A stretch of 64,000 bases of DNA from Scatophagus argus (Eukaryota; Chordata; Actinopteri; Scatophagidae), in contig NC_058496.1 in the NCBI RefSeq assembly GCF_020382885.2, positions 8,486,501 to 8,550,500 on the forward strand, in the 5' to 3' direction. A program made the position numbers and the translations under genes. Of the stretch, positions 43,991 to 54,397 are shown one piece after another; position 1 is the stretch's first letter, and every line of letters begins with the position of its first letter. Under the pieces are notes generated by a model, which was given only the letters and a program-made list of their open reading frames with translations, was not told where the DNA came from and did no database searches.

Positions 43991-46839
43991 ATGTCAGCAT
44001 TTGGTCTTTTCCTGGTGGTCCTCGCGGTGTCTCTGGGGTCTGGTAGGCTGAAGATTTACTGCAACATTGCATCTGATTAGTCGACATTAATTCTGTCATA
44101 CATCAGATGTTAGGCCTGTCGTGGGATTTATGACAATTTGCAAGCACTACAATAAATGATGCTACTATATTCTGACCCATGTTGAAATAATTAATATTTT
44201 GTATCTTATAAAATTGTCTCTTTGTCGTTTTTTTTTCTGTCTCCCGATTCACTGCCCGTTTAATTTCTCTTTCTGTTTGGGATTTTAAGGAGACTCCAGG
44301 TTCGTCATAGACCCTTTGTCATTGATCAAACACAAATCTCTGGTAAGCCTGACTTTTATTCCTTGTATTACCGCAGTTTTCTTAAAAATACAACATACAT
44401 AATATGTGGAGCTAAATTTGTTTTAAAAGAATATAGGCACACAGACCTACTGCTCTTGAATACACATAGCTGTTATGACAGTGTTTGGACTTAACTGATT
44501 TATTATATGATTTTTCCCTGTTAGACTTTGGATATGTGTTCAGAATGCAGCCAGATCGTCCAGCTGTCTGCCAACATGATCTCGGGCAGAGATACTAAGG
44601 TGGGGATATTGGTGACTCACTCAGTGCACAGTTTCCCTTTACTTTCACTTCACTTTACTTTATTTAACCCCACTGGCCATGCCTGCAGAGTTTGTGGAAC
44701 TGTCAGGGCGTTGAAATGTGACTTTCATCACAAACGTTTAGGTTCAGGCCCCCTTTGTATTTTGCAGATAAACAGATAATCTGGGTGTCTATTTGCATAG
44801 AGAAACATATTTGACTGTATTCAACACAAATAGACACCCGATGTTGTTGCCACAGCGCGGACAGCACACTGACTGCTGTGTTTTTTGCAGGAGACTGTAT
44901 ATGAAACCTTGCATGCTCTGTGCCAGCACCTCCCAAAAGAACAGGCCACAGAGTGTGAGTCACAGGTCAAGGCTTATTTGCCAAAAGTCCTGCAGCAAAC
45001 ACCTGGTCACCTGGTGAGTTTAGACTCTTTTTGAGCTTCTTTGTAAGAATAAACTCTTAGGCCATCACGGAAATCTTTTAATACAAGATAATATGTTGTA
45101 TGATAATATGTTTTTTAGAAACCAGGTGAGGTCTGTATGGCTTTTGGATTTTGTGTTGCCCACAAGGAGGAGGAACTGCTGAAACTTCCTCACCAAGTCA
45201 CTGATAAAGACACATCCAGCTCAGCACTCGGCACAGCTGCCAGCACCCATGTGAGCACAAAAAAAGCAGAAGTGAATGTTAAGATGGAAATCCAAATTAA
45301 AGCTCATCTTTTACTGAAAAAGCTAACCAGCTAATCCTCTCTCTAGGAGCTGCTCAACCCAGTTTGCACCCTGTGTTTGTTAATCATCAAGAAACTGGAG
45401 ACCCTGTTGCCCACAAACATGACTGAGGTGATGCTTAGTTTCATATCAGTTTGTTTAACCTGAAGCTCATGTCCCTCACTGAACACCACATCACGTTAAC
45501 ATCACTATCTTCCATTTCTTTCCCTGCAGGAGGCTTTGATGAAGCTAATGGACGAGGTCTGTGATCTTATACCCGAGAGCTATAAGGAGCGATGTGATGA
45601 CTTTGTTGCCAAATATGGCACGCAGATAGTCGAATTCCTCTTATCGTCTGCCGCACCTCACACAATATGCGCTCTTTTGCATCTCTGTTTGTTCAAAGAG
45701 CAAACAGTTCCAGGTCAGTCACATTTTGTAACAAACACAGATGGCTATCGTTTGTTTATGTGTTTGAGCTTAACCTCACACTTCCACTGCCTCTGACGAT
45801 TACACAGAGGTGTTCCTCCCCTCGGACTGCGAGTCGTGCCGCACGCTGGCCGTGCTGAGCCGACTGCACCTGGGTCCAAATTCCACCGAATCAGAGACTT
45901 CCTCTTTCCTTCAGTCTGTGTGTGTCCATCACCCCAATGCTGTCCCCAAGGTCTGACCCTCAGCTAATACTAAACATCCCTCAGCAAGATGCAAGATGGG
46001 AAAACTGTTGAATAATGCTCATTCTCCTTTCAGTGTGAGGCTTTCACCAAAATCTATGGCCCCAGACTGCAGAAGGTTTTGGGAAACCAGATGGAAAGGA
46101 CACATGCTTGTGAAGTAAGAAAAAACTCTAAAGAAGACATGTACAATGACATATCTCATTGGAGCAACAAAGAGGAAAATTTTATATCCACAAGACTTCA
46201 CTCAGTATTACAGACATAGAAGAGGTCTGTAGTAAATGGCAAAAACAAAGACCTTTTCTATGCTCGAAATTAGCACAGTGACTGACATTATTTTTACCAT
46301 CAGTTGGTAATTTACCTTGATGAGCAGGATGGGACCTACCTTGTCCATGCAGCACTCATCATGAACACGTGGCGTCATTCTTTGGTCTGGTTGAGTTTCT
46401 CAGGATCTGTTTGTCCCATCTGTCCTGCAGAGAGCCGATCTGTGCGTTGCCTCACAAAAGGAGCCGCTGGGAAAGAATCGTTGTACTTGGGGGCCAAGCT
46501 ACTGGTGCAAAGACATTCAAACTGCTCAGGAGTGTGGTGTAAGTTAAAGTCACTCATTTATTTCCACTTTAGCTGATATGTATTTCACCATCAAACCATC
46601 AAATCTGACCCAGGATTTACTCATCAGCAAGACTTGTTAAACTCCAACCCACCATCGTTATTACTGCACCCTGCACCCCTTACTGCCTTACATAACACAT
46701 AAGACAACAACGTGCTGTGAAGCATTAAATAAAGTTTCAAGTATTAATGCTTTGTGAATAATTTCAACTTCTGTTTTCCTTTTCCTGTTTTTCTTTTCAG
46801 AACCAGGCCTTCTGTGAGAAATACATGTGGAATGAGTGA
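43991..46839 (+). CDS. sftpb: Surfactant protein B-like saposin-domain precursor
   Basis: A secreted precursor with saposin-type lipid-binding domains. Eleven coding exons join in frame: 43991-44042, 44290-44342, 44525-44599, 44891-45013, 45119-45250, 45347-45427, 45530-45713, 45808-45950, 46034-46114, 46431-46538, 46801-46839. They give 356 residues. The signal peptide is MSAFGLFLVVLAVSLGSG. Three saposin-B domains follow, each with the C-x2-C start: MCSECSQIVQL, VCTLCLLIIKKL and DCESCRTLAVL. The C-terminus is a saposin-A domain (NRCTWGPSYWCKDIQTAQEC). Three saposin-B domains and a C-terminal saposin-A domain fit SFTPB better than prosaposin, which has four. Its position next to usp39 and the C2orf68 homolog, as in human 2p11.2, supports this. 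I see no N-terminal saposin-A domain. Fish lack alveolar lungs, so a swim-bladder, gut or immune role is an inference. Confidence 0.9.
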
Positions 46840-47542
46840 GCCAAAGTGCAGCTCTGACAATAGGTGCTCACAAAAAACTGCTTTCTTTTTACAAATATTA
46901 CACTGTTGAACCTTTCAAGTTTTCTAAATATAAATGCACTGATCAACTTTTTTTTTTCTTTAAACTTAAATTATCCACTGCATTCAGTCTATCAGCCATA
47001 ATTATTCATCATTAAATACTCCGGTTTGCATGAAGTGTCACAAGACTGAGGCTGGAATTCAGTCTGAAACATCAGTCCCTGCAGGGGTCAACAGTTTTGT
47101 GAACCGTGTTATTCAGGACATTGGTATATGTATATTATGAATGTGTATATGGCAAAAAAAAATCATGGTGTATGTTATGTATTAAAGACCATCTGGACAA
47201 CTGCCTACTCAACAAGGCTACAGGGCTGTTTCTTCTGATGTACCATTCTACGAGTCCTGCTGCAAAACACCACATGTTTAACTCCTTATATTAAAGGCTT
47301 TGTCATTAAAATTTAAACGTGCACACAGAGACACGTGTCCTGGAGTTTGTTTATTTAGAAACTTCCACATAGTAAAAAGATAAAACAGTGAAAAAACTGA
47401 GACAATTACATGTTTTTTTTGTGGCTGTAAAGAAAGAGTCCCTGATGTTTTCTTTCCATTCATTCTATATTCTGCACCCAGCTCATCTCCACAACAGCGA
47501 CAACACTTCTGGCCATTTACACTTGTGAGAATCCTGACTCAC
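46840..47542. other. Convergent 3' UTR zone of the sftpb-like gene and usp39
   Basis: The two stop codons face each other about 700 bp apart. On the plus strand only ATTAAA-type signals are seen (around 47012, 47180 and 47306). On the minus strand AATAAA occurs at 47349-47354, which gives usp39 a 3' UTR of roughly 0.2 kb. Confidence 0.55.
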
Positions 47543-50500
47543 TTACACCCCTGTGTGGTTGTCTGTGTCACCGTCACTCTCTTGTCTCTTCCAGATCTAG
47601 GAGGGCAAAAAACATTTGTTACCAAAGTGAACTCTATTGTAAATCTCAGGACTCTTCGTTGGGTTGCAAGACCATTTTTACTTAATTTTAAACCACAATC
47701 TGGTATCAAACAAGATTCATCAGATACAGCTTTTTCAGAGCTGCTGACAATGTCAGCTTTGTGCTGCATCACTAATGAGATTTTTAACCAAGAAATTACA
47801 AAGATTCAATCCTCCACTAACTTCATAAATCTCAGAAGGCAAAACTTCAGTAATCAGCAAATATCACCACTGAAACACCAAGTTAATCAAATTTTCCTTT
47901 GCAGCTCATGAGTAACTGTTCAGTGATACTTGCCTTTATTTATTTCATATCACTACTATTGCTCTCAACCATTGGAAGTTAATTACAGTCTAAATAGCCT
48001 CATACTGTAGATTTGCCTTTGAATATTGGATTCATTCTCGTGTGCTGTGAATAGCAGATAAAAGGGAATACATTTTTTAAATGTAATTTAATGATGCACA
48101 ACAGAAGTTTGGAACCAAGACTCTACAACATTTCTAACATCCACAGAATGAGTGAAAGGACTTGCCTGGATGTAGGCCTCTGACAGTGTAATCATCTGGG
48201 GGAGAATGTCAGTCACCTGCAGGTCCTGCATCTCATACCACTTCCCAGTTCCCTGATCAAACACCAAGAGAGATCATGAGTGATGATCATTTGAACCCAT
48301 AGTAACACAACACTATGTAACAAACAGCACTGGGGAAAAGTTTAGGTAAAAAAAATGCTGTAAACTAAGAATGCTGTCAAAAATATAAATTATAATTGTT
48401 TATTTTTTTTCAATTTAGAAAATGCAAAGTGAGCGAACAAAAGAAAAATCCAAGTCAGATATTTTGTAAGATTATAGTCAGGTGTATGATCAACCGATTA
48501 TACCAAAGAGGTGCTAATGATCATCAGTTTCACATGACAAAGATTTCAAAGCAGACTGGGGTTTCAAGATGTGCTGTTTAAGCTCTTTTGAAGAAGCACA
48601 AAGAAAATGACAACGCTGAGGATCGTAGACGCAGTGGTGGGCCAAGGAAACTTAGTGCAGTAGATTAAAAATACATCAAGCGTATTTCCTTTCGAAATTT
48701 AAAGATGTCCAGCAGTACCATCAGCTCAGAACTGGCAGAAACCAGTACAACCCAGGTACACCCATCTACTGTCTGGAGAAGTCTGGCCAGAAGTGGTCTT
48801 CATGGAAGACTTGCAGACAAAAAGCCATACCTCCGACATGGAAACAAGGCCAAGCGACTCAACTATGCACGATAACATAGGAACTGGGGTGCAGAAAAAT
48901 GGCAGCGGGTGCTCTGGACTGATGAGTCAAAATCTGAAATATTTGGCTGTAGCAGTTTGTTCGTTGAAGAGCTGGAGAGCGATACAATAATGAGTGTCTG
49001 CAGGCAACAGTGAAGCACGTGGAGGTTCCTTGCAAGTTGGGGGCTGCATTTCTGCAAATGGAGTTGGAGATTTGGTCAGGATTAATGGTGCCCTCAATGC
49101 TGAAAAATACAGGCAGATCCTTATCCATCATGTAGTACCATCAGATAAGTGTAAGACTGGCACCAAATTTCTGCAGCAGGACAACAACCCCAAACATACA
49201 GCCACACTGTCATCAAGAACTATCTTCAGGGTAAAGAAGAACAAGAAGTCCTGGAAGTGATGGTATGGCCCCCACAGAGCCCTGATCTCAACATCATCGA
49301 GTCTGTCTGGGATTACATGAAGAGACAGAAGGATTTGAGGAAGTCTACATCCACAGAAGATCTGTGGTTAGTTCTCCAAGATGTCTGGAACAACCTACCA
49401 GCCGAGTTCCTTCAAACACTGTGTGCAAGTGTACCTAGAAGAATTGATGCTGTTTTGAAGGCAAAGGGTGGTCACACCAAATATTTGATTTCTCTTCTGT
49501 TCATTCACTGCATTTTGTTAATTGATGAAAATAAACTATTAATACTTTCATTTTTGAAAGCATTCTTATTTTACAGCATTTTTTCACAGTACTGTAATGC
49601 TACTGCCTTTATTAAGGCTGTTTGTAATCATGACCCCAGAAATCTGGAAAATTTCAGAAATATCTGGCTGCCACCTACATGATGCAGTACATGTATTCTG
49701 TAGGCTCCCTCAGTGGGTTTCCCATCATGCACTACGTTGGCGATGAGGTCATAGGTTGTGTTCTTCTCTGAAGCCTGCGCTTCTTCTGTCAAGTACTCAC
49801 GAAGGTCTACATTCCTGTGCAATTGACAACATGAACAAGTGCCTATTTATATCAAGGACAAAATACACATGACATCATTTCTCACAAGAGCTACATTACC
49901 TTATAATAATAACCACTCCTTACTATTATCAATATAAACTTCACGGTTCTGTCAGGCTACTTTGTCTTGTGGAATGTAAACAGCACTTACGTGATAGGGA
50001 AGTTGACAATTGTGGGGTTCTTTTCCACAAAGAAGTTGTTCTTGGTGAACCTTTTGATGCAAAAGATGAGGTACGGAGGCAGTTTGGTCAGCTGGAACCT
50101 TTTGAGAAAATTCTCTTTGTAGGTTTTGTATTCCTGGTGATAAATGCACAGATATTTTCTCAGTTTAAAAATGTCCTTTGAAAAACACTGCTGCTGCAAT
50201 TAGACAATTTGTTCCCAAATTTTAATAATCAAATCTTCAACATCGTTACAGCACAGCAACTTTTCTCACAGTTATTTCCTCCAATTACCTTTCATTATGC
50301 ATGTTATGCATTATGCATGAATGAACTGGTACCTTCTCTGTGCTGCCATTGAACTTGCCCAGGATGTTGAAGAGAGGGACCTGCGGGATTATAAGCTGCT
50401 CCTTCTCATCCTTGTACAGCGGCGCTGTTGGGAGGTCAAGAGTCAGAAACAGGAATGTGGACTCGGACATCTGCTCCTGGTACTCCTCTGTAGTGAGCAA

Positions 50501-52873
50501 TGCCTCTTTCTCCTCTGGTGTCTGGCAATTTAAAAAAACCAATCATTTTATTTCTAATCCTCCTGATGCTGGTTTTTTATTTGGGACGCTTCAGTTTTGG
50601 TTAAAATAGTCTTAAAGAATCTAAATGCTAGACACATCAAAATCAAGCTTAATTCGGATCTGAAGTAATGTATGTTAACTAATGTGTTAAAAATCATCTT
50701 TGAGTTAACCTTCAATTTGACAAAAAAATTAATTCAGAAGGGAAAGAAGTTTTTTTAAAAAAACATATCACTATCTACAAACTCTTTGGTCAGTTAATTT
50801 AAACATTATTGATTAATAGACTTGAGCTGTTACATTAGTAAAATTATTTAGAATCTTGAGGTCACTTAATGATTTCAGAATACTAGCAAGAAGCTCACCA
50901 AATCTGGGTGTGGAAGTTTCTTGGAGAAGATCCGCATGGAGCCTTGAAATGCTTTGGTAATACTTGCTATGAGGGCACAAAGACAAATGAAAACAGTTAA
51001 AAGTTAATTCACATTTTTAATCACATTTTAAAATCTCAAAATCCTAACTCTGAACTACACTCAACATCAGAGAAAGCAAAAAAAGAGAAACTGTTATATT
51101 TGTTTGTTCTTTGGCTTCCACATGAATGTGCCAAATACACACCTGTACAACACATTACAAACTTTGCAAATATTATGACATAACAATTAACTAAGCTTCA
51201 GACCACTTTTGATTCTCCTCCTACTCACAGGTTTTTTTCTTTGTGCCTCCAAGAGCACCATGCAGAGCATTCAAGAACCACGTCATGAAGTCCACAGCAT
51301 CTCCTGCAGAACAGAAAACAATTGACCAGCATCACAATCTAGTCTCCATAGGGAAATGCGTTAAAAGCCTACATGAGATCTGCAGTAAAAGTAAAGTACA
51401 GTAGAGGAGTTTCTGGTAACTAAAACATTACCTTGCTTGGTAATTTGGAAGTTCTTCTTGCTGCACAGCACCACAGCCTGCAGCATCTCATGAGGAGACA
51501 CATGGGCCTTAAAGTTTCTCGGATTCCAAAGTTTACGCATGAGCTCTCCAAATCTTTGCACCAACAGGACCATGATGTCCCCTGGTGGCCTACGAATTCC
51601 TCTGTAATTTTCCTCCTCCAGGAAGTAGTTTCGCAAAGGTGGAACATTGGAAAAAGCCTAGAAAGAAAAGGAAAATATTGAATGGTTGGGATTATTTAAA
51701 AAAGTTATGACAAAGTCCAAATAAGGTCCACTTTAGCAGTTATTCATACCTGTAACACCACATTGGCATAGTCATTGGCTTTGATGTTGTTGAGCCCTAC
51801 AATGCCTGGAAGGTAGGTTGTACCGTCATAGGCTCGGTACAGTTTACCCTGTTTGTCCAGGCTTGCAATGTGCTGTTTGGTGAAAGTTGGCTTCAACACA
51901 TACTGTAAACAAAGGGAGACATCATCAACAAATTATTAGCACAAAAGGTGCAATTTGTGCTGTACAGTATTTTGACCATGATTTTATGTACCGTGATGTC
52001 TTCTAGCGAAGAGTCGATGATCTCGTAATTGTCTGGCAGACAGTAAAACTTGAGGGTGTGCAGATTCAGGAACACATGGTGAGTAAACTGCACACTGTGG
52101 GTGTAAGCGTGGGACTTCAGACCTCTACCTACAAGCAAGCATACATGAGTAAATCAGTCCAGACACAAGCAGATATTCGCTCAATGAATAAATGTCAGAT
52201 AATGCACCTGCCTTGAAAGTATTTCCCACATATAAGGCAGGCATAGACATTAATGTGGGAGAGAGAGACGGAGCAGAGTTTCTCAAAGTCAAAGTCCAGC
52301 ACGCTCCTGATGGATAAAGAGACAAAACCGGACATCAGTTGCAGTGCTTAAGTATATAGCTAACCAGCATTAGGCACCGACATTAGCTATACACATTCAA
52401 CTTCATCTTGCCTGTTTATTGTGTCAAGGTAGGGACAGTGGCGACTTCTCTGGTCTTCTACTACGCGCCCGCGGCTTATTTTGGTTGCGACTGCAACATA
52501 AAGCAAAACAAAAACAACAATGTATAACCATATTTTGTTCAATCATTCGAATGTAAGTTAGCTAAACATGCTAGCTAATATACAGTTGGGTGACGATTGT
52601 TAGATGATGGATTTGATAAACAGAGTAAATTGGAAGGGCGGTAGCACAGTAAAACTACATAATGATAGCGATAGTTGTTGACCCGCCTGCGTGTGACTGG
52701 GTCGATCAATTACTAAAATCGAGCGCACTTCCATGTAGCTTCTAGTAACATTAGCCACCGGCTAACCAAACGTAGGGCTGACGTTGGAAATAAATAACGT
52801 CCAACTTACCTCTGTCTTCGATGTCATCGTCGTCGACCTCAGGCTCTCTTTCTCGCTTTAGAGAAACCATCAT
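47543..52873 (-). CDS. usp39: Ubiquitin-specific peptidase 39 homolog (inactive, U4/U6.U5 tri-snRNP factor)
   Basis: Usp39 (yeast Sad1) acts in tri-snRNP assembly and splicing and is a USP without deubiquitinase activity. Thirteen exons join in frame: 52810-52873, 52412-52490, 52208-52306, 51992-52124, 51750-51902, 51432-51657, 51229-51303, 50899-50966, 50333-50521, 49991-50133, 49679-49814, 48166-48252, 47543-47596. They give 501 residues (human 565; the charged N-terminus is shorter here). The ZnF-UBP domain spans CPYLDTINR, ACLICGKYFQGRGLKSH and HHVFLNLHTLKFYCLPDNYE. In the USP domain the usual catalytic Cys motif is replaced by GLNNIKANDYAN, and the His-box region reads YRIHVLHH. The C-terminus is IWKRQESDGDTDNHTGV. 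Two introns (after exons 2 and 12) have GC donors. The first of two tandem ATGs was taken as the start. Confidence 0.96.
48327..49595 (+). mobile_element. Tc1/mariner-like element, degraded, inside a usp39 intron
   Basis: The inverted ends match over about 50 bp: left AAAAAAATGCTGTAAACTAA then GAATGCTGTCAAAAAT; right on the other strand AAAAAATGCTGTAAAATAAG then AATGCTTTCAAAAAT. The transposase is broken into frames. There is an N-terminal helix-turn-helix-like piece (48396-48581), a middle piece with LQQDNNPKHTA (48994-49260) and a C-terminal piece with WPPQSPDLNIIESVWDYMK (49257-49500). Stops and frameshifts make it inactive. It lies antisense to usp39, between exons 11 and 12. Confidence 0.88.
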
Positions 52874-53318
52874 AGCGGTTAGCTTGCGCCCTAAACGCGA
52901 AAACAACAGAAGCGGTGCAACTTTATTTGGAAGAAATGAATGGGTCAAGCACCGTGCGCGTCGAAACTCGCGGTGGTATACGTCGCGACTACCAACTGGC
53001 ACACTAAAACGTATCCCGGAGTTTGAAGCTAGCAAAATCGATCCTTAAGCTACCTGTTAGCATATTCATTGTGATACTTGGTTGATTTGTTACAGAATAG
53101 TCTAGACCTGTTTTGGAATGCTTTATAGATTTTTTTCTTTACATAACAGTGTGTATTTTTAGCTATTATTAATTTGTAAACTCCGGGAATGTTACAATTG
53201 GGCAACAACTTACCGTTGGCTAGCATGTAGCTTTTTGTCAGTGTATCTGACTGAGACTAGTTGCAGTCGTTAGCGTCATTAGCTTACAAATATTGTCACG
53301 GTATTAGAATTGTTTGAA
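52874..53318. promoter_or_regulatory. Bidirectional promoter between usp39 and the C2orf68 homolog
   Basis: The two ATGs are divergent and 445 bp apart. The part nearest usp39 is CpG-bearing (around 52950-52990) and I see no TATA box, as is usual for paired housekeeping genes. Both 5' UTRs must fit in this gap. Confidence 0.7.
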
Positions 53319-54397
53319 ATGGATATTTTAAGAGACGATGAAGTACATGCGATGAAATACAAACCAGGGGGGCGTTTGGATATGAGCCACGGCTTCCTGC
53401 ACCATATCCGGAGGAACCAGATTGCTAGGTGATTTACTTAATTTTAGCTCAGGCTAGTAACCGTTCCTTTTCCAACATCTAGTTGCAATAACAGGAGAAG
53501 CTGGCGGCAAGTTATGAGTAATACAGCCTCTTTTACACAAGAAATATTCGCACTCGCCTATTGGTCAAGGCAGGCTAAGGCATCTTTCGTTTAGGTCACT
53601 GGATGCAAATATTTAGCTGCTTATTGGGGAAAAATATGGTGTTAGGTATCAAACAAGAAGCAACGATATTTTTTGTTCTCTCTTTTGGTTTATGATCACA
53701 CTGATGTCACAAACCATTGACGAAGCATTCTTTAGGAAGAAAGTAATGCATTTGACAATGCAATACATGTCCAAGCAATAACATTATGTTGATTTCTTAT
53801 GTTTTCAAGAGATGACTATGATAAGGAGGTGAAGCAAGCCAAAGAGCTTCAGCGTCGGAGGCACACCACAACCCCTAGACGACCCCGCCGACCAGATATC
53901 CAAGTATACCATCCTCGACGCAGACGTAAGTTTGATGCTCTTTGTTGCGCTGATGCTCTCAGTTACTCACAGTAAAGCCAATGAATCCAGTGAAGAGAAT
54001 ATATGTATATGTGTGTGTTTGTTCATGTTGCAGATGGGTCTGAGCCAGGGGCCGGTGCTGAGGCTGAAGAGTGGAATGAGAGTGGGTCAAGCACCGAGAC
54101 GGAGACCCACGGAACTGAACTCTTCTGGCTCGACTATCAGGCGGACTCTGGTACCATTACCTCCTTCCTCGTGCACAAGGTTAATACACTGATTTGACTG
54201 TGACTGATGTGTTTTGCTTTCATCCACTTTACTTTGGTCTTAATTCCCTCCCCTCCTTCTTTCTGTTTCTGAAGGAGGACAAGCCCGAGAAGGTGGTTGA
54301 ACGTGTTGCAGAGAAGAACATCCTGGACTCAGCCATGAGGGCAGCTCTAGAGGCTCGAATTCGAAAAGAAATAGACAAAAGACGAAACAAAAGCTGA
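53319..54397 (+). CDS. UPF0561 protein C2orf68 homolog
   Basis: A small conserved vertebrate protein of unknown function. Four exons join in frame: 53319-53428, 53810-53925, 54034-54179, 54275-54397. They give 164 residues, against 166 in human C2orf68. Matches to the family as I recall it include RLDMSHGFLHHIRRNQIARDDYDK, a basic stretch (RRRHTTTPRRPRRPDIQVYHPRRR, given in parts), an acidic/serine middle (EEWNESGSSTETETHG), LFWLDYQADSGTITSFLV and a charged C-terminus (MRAALEARIRKEIDKRR). It has no signal peptide or membrane segment. The shared promoter with usp39 suggests broad expression. The synteny with usp39 and sftpb supports orthology. Confidence 0.93.

Noticed and set aside
52201..52215. 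A third GC donor in usp39 (CTTTCAAG then gcaggt) after exon 3
   Set aside because: Shifting the joint to GGCAG then gtgcat, with the acceptor at gtag then AGGTCTG, gives the same protein with canonical GT-AG signals.
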